Source: Ilyonectria destructans | Taxonomy: Eukaryota > Ascomycota > Sordariomycetes > Hypocreales > Nectriaceae | Direction: 5' to 3' | Assembly (NCBI GenBank): GCA_020740775.1 | Contig: JAHEWK010000007.1 | Span: 2,170,001 to 2,234,000 of the forward strand | DNA length: 64,000 nt | Shown here: one piece after another, positions 45,456-56,548 of the stretch | Layout of the letters: every line of letters starts with the position of its first letter | How positions within the stretch are numbered: the first letter of the stretch is position 1 | Made by a program: the position numbers and the translations under genes | Notes under the pieces: generated by a model | What the model saw: only the letters and a program-made list of their open reading frames with translations | What the model was told of the DNA's origin: nothing | Database searches by the model: none

Positions 45456-48400
45456 ATGGCGTCGCCAGATCCTCCGAGGCGCATTGCAGCCGAAAACAAA
45501 GGGAGCGGCACGCAGCCTTTGCATCAAGGAAATGGAGATCAAGGCGTTCTAAAGGGAGATAATGGCGTACAGAACTTGATTCGTTCTCAAAAAGTCTTTC
45601 ACTGTGAGGGCAGATGTCATCGCATTTACGTAGGTTGCTAATATCGCTTCGTAGTCCACGGACCGTCCATGTCGCAAATGGCCGAGTTAATTCATCAAGG
45701 AGAGGATGCTTTCGACCAACCATCCCGTGCGTCTCCCAAGAGGGCTCGAGGCTTACCACTCTTGCTAATAATATGCAAAGGCGTTTCAATAATTGAATGG
45801 CTCAAACTTGAGTCACAACTCGATTTCCGGGCCCACCACCAAACGCTCCTAGATCAAATGGTAACAGGAACTGGCACGTGGGCTTTGGAAAGCAAGGGGT
45901 TCCAGGCTTGGATAAATGCCTCTAACCCATCTCAGTTCTTCTGGATATATGGTATCCGTAAGTATGACCTATACCACGTAATTGGTGTCCGCGTCTAACC
46001 GTATTGTGGCATAGTCGGGTCTGGTAAAACAATGTTGTCGTGAGTACTATCAACCCGTTGTTCTTCAGGTATGCGATAAAAGACAAAGAGGCTGATATCG
46101 GTTTACTAGGTCCCTGATAGTAGATTCGCTCGAGAAAGTTACCGAGGACGTTGAAAACACTGCTTGCATCTACGTCTATTTCCAGGACGGACAAGATCAG
46201 CCCAGTGAATCCAGACAGGAGCAGCGACCAACCTTTGCAAACATTTTAATCAACTTGTTGATACAACTCCTGCAAGCCCAGAGTTCTGACGACGTGGTGG
46301 AAGAGCTACAGGCCAAGTATGCTGATTGGCGCAGCCGGATGATGTTTCCCACCTCTGACGATTACATCAATTTGTTCAATGCTGAAGTTGCCACCTTCGA
46401 GAAAGTCTACCTGGTGGTTGACGCCCTGGAAAACTGCCAAAACTCGGTAAAGGAGAACACACATGACAAAATGCAAGCCTTACTAAGGTCAATGCCGGAA
46501 AACGTCAAGGTCCTCGTTACTTCGAGAGGCGGCTTGCTCGACAGCTGGGGCCTCTTGGAAGACCAAAAGTTCGAGCTGCAGCCAAAACGCGAGGATGTTG
46601 AAATGTACGTCAAAAGTCGTATTCGGGAGAATAGAGTTATCCAGCGAGATCCGGATCCGAACTTTCAAGCCAAGGTTGTTCACAAGGTAGTTAAGGCCAC
46701 GAGAGGAATGTGAGTAACTTAATGTTCTTCGGCGAATTGCTATAAAACGTGCTGACTTCTAGTAGCTTCCTACTGACAAAATTACACATGGACTCTCTTG
46801 ACGAGCAGGGAACTCTGGGTGGTATTAAGTCTGCACTCGAAATGCTCCCGGAGACCGTCCATAGTGCCTTTGAGACGTCAATTCGAAAGATCAAGATGAA
46901 CGGGGAGTCGGAGACGAAAAGATTTGACCTTGATCTCGCCAAACACGTCCTTAGTTGGGTCGTTGTCGCTGCGGATCCGCTCAATGCGACACAGATCCGT
47001 CATAGCTTCGCCATCCGTCATAGTACGAAGACTCTGAACAGCGACTTTCTGCCAGAGGAAGCAGAGCTGACTTCTGTCTGCGCTGGGTTGGTCACAATGG
47101 ACCCAAAGACAAAGGTACTCAGTCTTGTGCACGAGTCTGTGCTGGACTATTTATGGAGTCACGACATCGTACCAAAGAGTTCCGACATGGATGTGGCGAA
47201 GATGTGCTTGCGGTATTTGCTATTCAAGGAGCCGGAACAGGATACCGAGCGCCCGCTCCTCAACTATGCTGCCAGGTATTGGTTGAAACACTTCTGCTTA
47301 GGAGAGCAGCATGTTGACGATGAGGCCGAGAATTTGGCTATGAAATTTCTCAGCGACAATGAGAAAGTCCAGATTGCATTTCAGGTCATGGCTGGCAAAA
47401 ACAGTCCTGCCTTGTGGGACATGACTGGGTTACATGCTGCCATACACTTTAATCGCCGAAATTGGGCTGAGCGTCTCATTGCACAAGACGCTAAAGTAGA
47501 TGCTACATGTTCAGATGGTCGGACTGCCCTGCATTGGGCTGCAAAGGATGGTCGAAGTGACATGGTGGAGTTGTTGACACAGAAGTCAGCGGATACTAAT
47601 ATTCAGGACCGAAACGGAGATACCCCGTTACATCTAGCAATAATGTGGTCAACAAAGGATTGTACGGATGTTGTGCATAAGCTTGTTAAGGCCGGTGCAC
47701 GAGTAGACATCCGTGGCGGGAGGGGATACACGCCGCTAACATGGGCAATGCGCTACGGCCCTTTGTCCATTGCTAAACTGTTGGCCGAGAACCAAGCAGA
47801 CGTCAACGCAGAGGATCAAGGCTGGACTTCTTTGAGAGAGGCGATGGACCAAGGCCAACCGGACATCATCGAGATTTTGCTGAATAAAGGAGCGGATCTT
47901 AATCGCCCGTCGAGTGTTGACGGATGGACGCCCCTCAGAAAGGTGGTCCAAGACGGCGACGTCAAGATGGTACACCGTTTGTTGAAGATGGGCGCCAAAG
48001 TCGATTTACGGGATGAACAAAATGGTTATTCGCCGCTGAGGTGGGCGGTCCTTTATAAACACGAGTCGATAGTCCAGCAGCTCCTTAACCAGGGGGCCAA
48101 AGTGGACGAGACAGCCAACGATGGGTCAACAGCTCTGATGGGGGCTGTAGCGACCAAAGAGACCATCGTTTGGATGTTGCTAGAGAACGGGGCGAATCCA
48201 GATGTCCGGGACAACGAAGGCCGGACCGCTCTACACTATGCGGTACGGAAGAAGCTAAATTCTGTCATATGGCTCTTGATCATGAAGAAGGCTACCGTCA
48301 CCATCAGGAATACCCAAGGGCTTAGCTGCCTCGACTTGGCAGTCCAGAATAATGACCTCTCGGTCATATGGCTGCTCTGCGAGAACGGGGCCAAGGCGGA

Positions 48401-49187
48401 CGATGCAAACGATGTTGGAATGACGGCCCTGCACTTAGCTTCGTTTCTCGGGCACCTGGAGATTGTCAGATTCTTTCTCGACCGGAAAACCAACACCACT
48501 CTAAAGGATCAAATGGGGGACACCGCGTTACATCGTGCTGTCAAGACCAAACACAAGGATATCGCTGGGCTTCTCACATCCAGAGGTGGCGTGGCTGACA
48601 TCGAGGACGGAATGGGCCTGACAGCCCTCAGCATCGCAACACAAAGCAAAGACCTAGCCATGATGGGAGCTTTGCTCGACAATGGGGCGTCGTGCGACAC
48701 TCAGTACAAGAATGGGATGACGGCACTCCATCAAGCCGTCGCGCAAAAGTTCACCGAAGGGGTACGGCTTCTGCTGACCAAGTCCTCAAATCCAGATGTC
48801 AAGGACAACTTGGGATTTACAGCGCTGCATCAGGCTGTTGTTCAAGGTTTCAATGAAGGAATACGTATTCTACTCAGGAATTCCGCAAACCCGGATGTGA
48901 AGGACAACCAAGGGTTCGCAGCTACACACCGCGCAGTGTGGCTTGGCAACAAAGACATCGTTGTCATCTTGGTGAAGGGCGGTGCGAATGTCAACATCCA
49001 AGATGAGGATAACAGGACGCCGCTGATACACGCCGTGCAGATTGGAAAGGAGCAACTAGTGACTGCTCTATTGGACGAGGGAGCTGATGTTAATGTGCGG
49101 GCTAAGAATGGATGGACAGCGGCTGAGTTTGCAGGAAATCACGGTCTGATCAGGGGACTCCTTCAACGAGCGGGTGCATCTAGATAG
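45456..49187 (+). CDS. Ankyrin NLR with N-terminal amyloid-type motif
   Basis: Exons 45456-45603, 45655-45726, 45781-45957, 46015-46039, 46110-46709, 46766-49187 give 1147 residues. The N-terminus carries NKGSGTQPLHQGNGDQ then GVQN (residues 13-40). Next comes the linker region IIEWLKLESQLDF to GTWALESKGFQAWI, typical of fungal NACHT proteins, then Walker A GSGKT (134-138) and Walker B VYLVVDALEN (240-249). From about residue 559 some 17 ankyrin repeats run to the end (DGRTALHWAAKDGR, NGDTPLHLAI and others). The in-frame TAA near 45642 falls inside a 51-base intron. The 54-base second intron is multiple-of-three and could be retained. The last acceptor is TAGTAG; I chose the downstream one (GIFLLTKLHMDSL). 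Predicted to sense a ligand with the repeats, oligomerise and template the motif onto its effector. Confidence 0.8.
45492..45575 (+). other. Segment coding the N-terminal amyloid-type motif of the NLR
   Basis: Codons 13-40. Repeated units ending GSGTQ, GNGDQ and DNGVQ. The order G-S-G-x-Q-P-x-H then G-x-G-x-Q is shared with partner A at 44268-44387. Confidence 0.65.
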
Positions 49188-49243
49188 TACATGGGGAAGT
49201 TTGGGTGGCTGAGCGTTTGCTGAAATACTCAGCGATATATATA

Positions 49244-49894
49244 TCATAATTTTCGGAAGGCTTCATTTCTAAAGTTAATTGTCCCTGAAAACCCATCGCC
49301 GTTAAACTGTTGACCCGAGCCCATGTTGATATTCTGACTCCCATCTGATGAGTTCACCATCTGGGACCCTGATCCAGTATTGTGAAATACCATGGAAGGA
49401 GAAGCCTGTTTTGCAATCTCACTTTCGTGCCCTTTCGCAGCTTCTGCGATGAGTCGTTCAATCTGCGCCCTCGTCGCGACTTTAAAGGTGCGGTGGAAGA
49501 TCAGCACCTGCAAATCTCCCAGCATCCCCGTCATCAAGCCCTCGACTTTTCCGCCCTTTGGGATAGTTTTCACAGCCTTGGAATATCGCTCCAACCTGGA
49601 AGCGCCCTCTCCTGGGATGACAGCCTGGAAAATGGCCTCGAGGGCGGTGGCTTTGTCGGTGCAAGCCTTGAGCATGGCCGTGAGAGCGGTGGCGGACTCG
49701 GGCGTTTCGGGCTCATCTTGCAGGGCCTGTAGCGCCGTGGAGAGCGAGTCCTTAATGAGCGGGAGTCGCGAGGCTACATCACGGAACGAAGATGGCAGGC
49801 CGGAGGCATCCGAGGCAGCGTTGTAGACTTTGATAGCGGCATCGACGAGGGAGATGATTCCCGAGACGAGACCTATGACTTCAGCGCCGGACAT
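49244..49894 (-). CDS. SesA-domain effector with C-terminal amyloid-type motif (partner B)
   Basis: Single exon, 216 residues. The N-terminus MSGAEVIGLVSGIISLVDAA and the following VYNAASDASGLPSSFRDVAS are classical SesA domain (PF17107) features; the domain runs to about residue 160. The tail from residue 170 is FHNTGSGSQ, SSDGSQNIN, MGSGQQFNGDGF, then GTINF: the Gly/Asn/Gln-rich sigma-type repeat. SesA-sigma proteins act downstream of NACHT proteins with the same motif. This gene is tail-to-tail with the NLR (56 bases between stops). Its motif shares QNIN-x-GSG-x-Q with partner A, but lacks the QP-x-H element shared by A and the NLR. It may therefore belong to a different NLR or be a diverged second effector. 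It looks intact. Confidence 0.8.
   Translation of the reverse strand: MSGAEVIGLVSGIISLVDAAIKVYNAASDASGLPSSFRDVASRLPLIKDSLSTALQALQDEPETPESATALTAMLKACTDKATALEAIFQAVIPGEGASRLERYSKAVKTIPKGGKVEGLMTGMLGDLQVLIFHRTFKVATRAQIERLIAEAAKGHESEIAKQASPSMVFHNTGSGSQMVNSSDGSQNINMGSGQQFNGDGFSGTINFRNEAFRKL
49271..49387 (-). other. Segment coding the C-terminal amyloid-type motif of partner B
   Basis: Codons 170-208. Three units ending GSGSQ, DGSQ and GSGQQ at about nine- to ten-residue spacing, followed by a hydrophobic GTINF. Confidence 0.65.
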
Positions 49895-50381
49895 GTTGGC
49901 GAGTTTGAAGATTGCAATATCCCCTCAACCAGGCTGTGCAAAGTGACCAGGGAAGTATTTAGTGGCCGTGATTCCTGCACCAATCTTCACTTTCCAATAC
50001 GACAGGGTTCACGCACACTGCCTCGATAAATGCAAATGGGGTGGGTTGGGCTGAAACCAGGGTCGTATTGTGACCAGTAGGACACCAACCAGAAGGCGTA
50101 GGAAGAGAACCGAATGGATCCCGGACAAGACCGGCATGTCTGCGGATCTTGTGCATTTCAGCTCTTCAGCCCGTCAGCAGCCAAGACATCCAGGGCACTC
50201 TGTGCGACGAGGCTATACAGGGAAGGTGTCAGCCCCTGGTGCAGAGCATCCTTGTATGCGGCTTAATCTCATTTCCCGTCATATGCACTCTGTCAGCCTT
50301 CTCTCAAACGTTGATTGACGATGCATTTTGACACTAAATATCTCATCCACGCCGCGTTGCGCACCGTTGCGGAACACCGCC
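49895..50381. other. Divergent intergenic region, partner B and Arg/Glu-rich gene
   Basis: 487 bases between divergent start codons. No recognised element. Confidence 0.45.
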
Positions 50382-53300
50382 ATGCCGCAAATCATGAGCG
50401 CTGCGCGAACCTCTGGAAGACCGACAACCATACCCGAGCGGGTTGAACGTAGGCGTGAGCGTGCGAGTTCTGTTGACGAGATTTACAGAAGGAGAGATGA
50501 CGAGCGGGAGTTGGAGCGGGAGCGAGATCGAGAGAGGGATCGAGAGAGAGAACCAGTGCGGATAGAGCGGATAGAAGTACGGGAGCGAGAGCGAGAGAGA
50601 GAACCAGTGCGGATAGAAGTACGAGAGAGAGAACGAGAACGAGAGCCAGAGCGGGTAGTAGTGCGAGAGCGAGAATGGGGGGAGGATGACTATAGGCGCG
50701 ACTTCGAAGCTGCGCGCGAGTATAGGGAAGATAACGAGTATTATGAGTCCGAGTATGAGGTGGTGGATGATGATTATGAAGATGAGTATGAGTACCGTCA
50801 ACCTTCTGATTCAAGCTCTGTAGTCGAGAGACCAACTACTCGGTGAGTCCCCAACTAGAACCTGTAAGATTTGCCGGCCTGCTGACAAGTCTCTCCTACA
50901 CATGCAGTCATAGGACTAGACGAATCATAGAGACCAGGCGAGTTCGAAGCCCGTCTCCGATACGAGTCAGAGAGTCAAGACGAGCTGAACGAAGCCCGTC
51001 TCCGATACGAATCATAGAGTCGAGAACACGAGTTCGAAGTCCGTCTCCGATCATAATCAGAGAGGCGAGACGAGTTCCAAGTCCGGTTCCGATCATAATC
51101 AGAGAGACGAGACGATTTCAAAGTCCATCTCGAGAAAGAATTCGTCGAAGCCCGTCTCGGGAAAGACTTCGTGAGCGGATCGAAGTCGAGAATCGAAGGA
51201 TTTCAGCCAGGCCTGCAGTGCCGACGACCCCAGCACGCCCTGTGAGGTCGGGGCTGAATCCTCGACTAGAGCGGCGAGGTCCTCCAGCAAGAACTCACCA
51301 TGACCCGCGTGTTGGTTCTTTCGATCAAGACGACATCGATATTCGTGTCAGCCGTCATGACTCGCACCGTAGGCGGGCACGTCATGGGAACGACATTGTT
51401 CCGTACAACGCGCCCCGTGGTTTTGCGAGAGAGACTGCGAGCCACAAACCGCAGCCCTATCCCGATCACCGCCAGCATCGTCAGCCCTCATTCAATCCGT
51501 ATGGCATGACGCCTGCCGGGGCATATACTGTACAGCCCTCTCAACATCCCGGCGCAAACATCCCGGCCCCCCCGCCTCCGAACATGGCCTATGCTGGACC
51601 GTCTGTTGCAGCACACCCCGGTGATCCGGGATTTCAATATATCACCGCAATGCCTAACTCCTACATGCATCAACAGCATACGCCAGTTCCTGCTCCGCCA
51701 GGGTCTGGGCCACAGCCCTCTGGAGCGCCGGAACCAATATATCCGGGTGCTAGCTTCTTCCAAGCCAAATATGAAGGGGATCGGGAAAGAGAAGCAAGGG
51801 CGAGAGCCGAGGCAGAGAGACAAAGAGAATTCTGTGAATCTATTAGGCGGGAAGTGGATGAGTCTTTGAGGAGAGCCGCCGAAGCCCAGAAAGAGCGCGA
51901 TGAGAAATCGGAAATGAGGGCAAAAACGGAGGCGGAACGACGCTTGGAATTTGAAGCCTTGATCCGGAGCGAGGTCGAAATGTCTATCTCAAAGGCATCT
52001 GAAATTCAAAAGAAGAGGGTAGACAAGACGGAAAAGTGGGCAAGAAGCGAGGTGCAGAGACTCAGGGGATTCGGGGAGTTGATTAAGAGCGATGTCCAAT
52101 CTACCATGAAAGTGGTCAAGACGCTCGAAGCGGAGCAAAGAGTCAGAGATGCGGAAGCTGAGAGTCTGCAAATTCAGATGGAAATACAGGTCAACAAAGC
52201 CATGGAGGCTCTCGAAAAGACGGAGAGGTTGAGAGCTGAGCTGAGAGACATGCGAGCCAACCAAGCGGAGACATACGAAGGCTCCCCACCACCACGGACT
52301 CCCCCTTTCCGCCCAGCCCATGGCCGCCGCGCAAGCTATTCCGAGCGTTCATCACCAACATCTCCTTGGTCACCGCGTCCACCTCCGCCTGCAGTTCCTG
52401 ACGCACCCAAAACGGATCCAGACGTTGTTGAAGAGAGCTATGAAAACGACCCAACGGATCACAGGCGAGAGTCTTCTCGGCGGAGATACTCTCCTAGTGT
52501 TGCCAGCTATGACTCGTACGTCTCGACAAGTTCTCGCGATGGTAGGCCACGGAAGGAGAACGATGGGGAGCTACGCAGGGACATGCGGATGGTAAGAGAA
52601 GAGCTGCTTGATCCGATCGTCGAGGCAATCTCCGGCCTGGCAACGGCCGTCATGTTTGGGGGCTTGCACTTCCAGTCGCCTCCGGTTTTTATGCATTACC
52701 CGCCACACCCGGATGAAAGCAACAGTTCTCGGTCAGTTTCCACCTGTGAGGAGTCAGGCTCAGACGATAGAGAAACTGTCACTCCGCAGCAGAACGAGCA
52801 GCCGAGTCAAATCGACGAGTCAAGTCAAGACCAGGAACCGACTTCTCAATCTGCGGTGCTCGTTTCAACGCCAGATCATAGCGACCAGGAGACAAATTCC
52901 ACACAAACGACTGACTCCGTGATATCGAATGACGAAACGATGTCACCTGACGATCGATCTGTGGTGGCTGAGTCGTGGACCACGGCTACTGAGGAGGCTG
53001 TTCCAACTTACAATCCTCTGGAGTACACAAAGCCGGTAAAAGAGGATCAACATAACCTCAAGGAATATTCTAAGGAGGATGACACGGATGAAACGCCAAC
53101 TTTGGTTAACTCTGAGTTTACCAACCACACAACTATCGAGAAAATGCCACCGGTCGAAAACCAGGACAATGTCCCAGAGATGAGTGGAGAGGAAATCCTG
53201 GACAGTAACTACCAGGTGCCAGCAATAATTACTCAACAAATCACCTCCAGCGAGGCGATCGAAAGCAAACCGAGTCTCTCTTCCGATGCTCAACCCGGGA

Positions 53301-53686
53301 AAGAATTGCTGGGTCCACTCAATGATCATGAGTCGGAGCAAGTCGATTCCAATGATAAAAACCCGCAACCCTCGACATCGGACAAGCGAAAACAACGAAA
53401 AGCCGCGGATTCCAGACACAGATATTGGGACGGCTCATACATTCCAAAGCATTATTTTCCATCTGATCCCGACGGACCCAATACAGCAACACCAGATCTC
53501 GACCGGAAAGGCAGACCTGGTGGTCACGGTAGGAAGGGGCGAAATGCACACGACAAGGTGCCTCCGCTGCCAGTTTTGAAAAATGCATTTATCCCGATAC
53601 CCTATTTCCACCCAGTGTTTGGAGGAGTTCCGCCATCTCGTAGTCGAAGACGAAGAGGGGGCGATGAAGAAGCCACAGTTGATTGA
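50382..53686 (+). CDS. Arg/Glu- and RS-rich coiled-coil protein of unknown function
   Basis: Exons 50382-50842 and 50908-53686 give 1079 residues. I do not recognise the family. Residues about 15-110 alternate Arg with Glu or Asp (ERERDRERDRERE), with two near-identical copies of a PVRIEVRERERERE unit. An acidic YESEYEVVDDDYEDEYEY stretch closes exon 1. Exon 2 opens with five or more RSPSPIR-like repeats, resembling RS domains of splicing proteins. A Pro/Gln-rich region follows, then about 180 residues of charged coiled coil (EREARARAEAERQREF and following), and finally a Ser/Glu-rich tail. Near residue 730 is a conserved-looking block, LLDPIVEAISGLATAVMFGG. No membrane segment or signal. Possibly nuclear; function unknown. 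An alternative start is the ATG at 50394. Confidence 0.65.
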
Positions 53687-54092
53687 GTCGATAATGTTGA
53701 GGATATGGTCCTAGATTGTCCTTGGAGTTCATTCAGCCCCATGAGGATATTAATTATTATTACTTCATCTAACATATTTCCCTTCTCATTTGACAATACA
53801 AGTAGTCAGAATAGGCGGCGTGGCTGCCGCTTGGCTGGATACTGAGAGTAGGTAACAAAGAGCCACATTTAACTAACATATACATCCCGCGAGATATGAT
53901 GGACGACAGAAAACCCGAGTAAAAGCCGGAACTCGTAATTTGGCCAAGATACAATCAATCACAATCAATAAATTTCATCTTTCATGTATCCTAGTAGGGA
54001 TAGCTTATTTCCCACTTTCCCCTACAGCCAGTTTACCTCCCTTCATCCATGTTATTCTCCTGATCCTGCTTCATCTGTCATCATGTTCCTTA
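53687..54092. other. Convergent intergenic spacer
   Basis: 406 bases between the 3' ends of the Arg/Glu-rich and DUF3632 genes. No feature recognised. Confidence 0.5.
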
Positions 54093-55336
54093 CTATGGTC
54101 GACTCTCCTCGGCTGTCCCAAGGCGATGTGCTTCTGCCTGGCCGTCCTGCTTCATAATCTCCTCCATGCGATGAGCTGCTTGGATGGCCTCAAGGCCAAC
54201 CCTTGGATCAACGCCAGTGTTTCCAAGCTCGGCGAGTCGGCTCAGCCAAAACCTCCATCTGTCCATACAAAGACCAGGCTTTCCTCCAGAATTGGCGTAC
54301 AGTGGCCCCGGGGTCGTCGCTTCCAGCTCTGTTTCATTGAGGGTATTGCCTGTAAAAGCATCTTTGAAGAGCTGGGCACCACTGATAGAAATCCAGTGGC
54401 TAGCAACGCTGAGCGTGTATTCACGCACCAGACTCGGGGGAGGAAGTTCTTCCTCTAGAGCAGTTTTAATCTCCATGACAGCAAATACCGACCAGTGTAG
54501 GAGGCCTTTGTTCATGATTCGGGCGGCGAAGGCGTTTAGATTGACCCACTCGGGTACACGGTCTGCGTCGACTTCGTCCCCCTCTGATGCGAGAATGGGG
54601 TCTGTTCAGCCTCTAGTCAGCGTTGAATTTGATGATTTGTATTCTCAGAAGAAGATGGTAAGGAGGAAGAGACAATCGAAAAGGCGGCGTCACTTACCAA
54701 CCCAAGCCTCACGCATGCAAGACGACAGCAGCGGGAAATCTCCCCACAAAAGCATCTCCCTCTAGACAGTTCTTGTTAGCGCGTATTCTTGCGCAGGGAA
54801 TGCTCTGGGAGCTTTGAGCCACTCACCCCCCAAACTCGAACTGTAGTCGGTGCGCGCGATCGCAAGCTCTCGAGGACACCGACGAGCTGATCCTGGCCAA
54901 AATGGTCGTGCGGAACAAAGCGAGCAATAAAAAGTAAAACCTCCCATAGCGAAGTTAGGAAACGTTCGGCATCCTTAGCGGAATCGGACTTTGGACACAG
55001 CTCGTCAATCCTGGCTGCAGCGGCTCTAGCGGCATCCGAAACATCAGCGACTGCTGACGGCGGCTCCGATGCAGTTGGTGCTGTGGCTGTCGCTGAAGAT
55101 GTCACCTGTGATGTAGATGACCCCTGGTTGTCTGTTATGCTCGTCGGGGCTGGATGTTGACTGGCTGGTACAACAAGAGTCTCAAAAACAGCAAACATAT
55201 CTCCCCCCATCGCGGTGAGGTCATCTCTCAACGTCTCAAACTTCTTCAGCATTGAAACGGGAACAAAGGAAGGACCCGGATTGGCAATTCCGTCCTCGGC
55301 CGTAAGGGCGCTCTGGTGGCTTGGTCCATCGGTCAT
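54093..55336 (-). CDS. DUF3632-family protein
   Basis: Exons complement(54827-55336), (54698-54761), (54093-54601) give 360 residues. DUF3632 proteins are widespread in Ascomycota, are mostly helical and have no known function. The N-terminal 60 residues are low-complexity Ser/Thr/Ala. The domain is seen in FLTSLWEVLLFIARFVPHDHF, VLESLRSRAPTTVRVWG, MLLWGDFPLLSSCMREAW, then EWVNLNAFAARI. Two short introns are phase-consistent, and the 64-base middle exon is typical of the family. The start was taken at 55336 (MTDGPSHQS); the open frame continues upstream. No membrane segments. Confidence 0.75.
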
Positions 55337-56548
55337 GTTTGTGCAACGGCTATGTTGACAGGTGCTAAATAGGGGCTGTTGTCGATATCGCGTGATGAAT
55401 CCTGGAGAGGTTGTTCCGAGCGAGGCGGTGGAGAGGCCGACGTGCCTCGTACAACAGCGAAGGATGACTAATAACGGCCGGTTTTGGTCGGCAACGACAC
55501 GTCGCATGTCTTACATCAGGCTGTGGTCCTCAGTTTTCTGCCGAGAATTGCACTTTATACGGTGGGGGGTTGGGAAGAAGGGATAAAAATAACTGCGGCC
55601 AAGAGCCAAGACCACATAATTGATCACCGGAACCAATTGATTTGCAGTATCTGAGTCATGCTGAAGCGCAAATTTTCAGCTTGCATGATTGAGGAGTAAT
55701 GGGTTGAGTGGCTGCAGACCAAATTTTCAGCTGACGTGGTTGAGAGAACTTAAGGCTGTCGAAAACATTGTAGGCAGACTAACCAATCTGTTAGCTCACA
55801 TGATTCAGGCCATCAAAACGGCCACCGTCAGATCCAGTGTGAGGTAATGGCCAATCAGTCTGTATTTCCCAGTTCATTCCAAAGCAATTGCTGGCCGGCT
55901 GCAGACAGATGTTTCTTGGCATGATTGAGCATGTTGGAATGACTACCGGTAGCCCAATCAATCTGCATGGGCGGCAGTTTGAGCTTGTTTCCGGCTGACA
56001 AGATCAGGCTCTCAAAATAAACGTTGGCGCTGCCAAGTCAAGGACTAACCAACACGAGCCTGCCTGGTTGCCGCCGGCCCTGTAAGGGAGATTACAAAAC
56101 CGGGAGCAGCAAGTAACGTCACAAGCCCAACTTCCAATCGGTGATGTCTGGTTATGGAGACCGAGGCGGCATCTACAGAGATAAGGACTAGCAGCGAACG
56201 CCACCCCTGACGGGATAGGTCTGTTCTTAAGAAAGCCAAGGTGGCGTTTCCAGAAATGGTAAAGTAATTGGGGAACGAACGCTATGAAACAGCCTCAGCG
56301 GCTCGGTTTTGCACTTTGGATAAGGGCAGTCAGGCTCCGTAGGACCGGATACATTCTCAATGCTCCTTTTGAGGGAAGCCTCCTTGTATTCAATAGTCGA
56401 GGCGGCAGAAGGTGAATAAATAAATAAGCTGTTGTCCCCTCGTTATCCTTCTTGGAACAACACAGGTTTGCAGCGCACTCAACTTGGCATCACAACTCTC
56501 CTCTCTTTATTCTTTCAACAAAGAAAGTTGTCCTCATTCTTCCTCGTC
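55337..56548. other. Intergenic region with degenerate repeats
   Basis: 1.2 kb. From 55664 to about 55990 several related phrases recur: AAATTTTCAGCTTGCATGATTGAG, CTGCAGACCAAATTTTCAGCTGACGTGG and CTGCAGACAGATGTTTCTTGGCATGATTGAG, so degenerate tandem units of roughly 50-90 bases are likely. No gene is supported. ATAAATAAATAA near 56416 lies about 130 bases before the RNase-like start and could be its TATA region. Confidence 0.4.

Noticed and set aside
45604..45654. In-frame TAA in the NLR first exon region
   Set aside because: It lies inside a 51-base intron with GTGAGG and CGTAG ends and a GCTAAT branch site.
50343..50835. Two long antisense open frames opposite the Arg/Glu repeats
   Set aside because: Repeated GAGAGA-type codons leave the complement without stops; the Leu/Ser/Phe strings are a consequence of the repeat.
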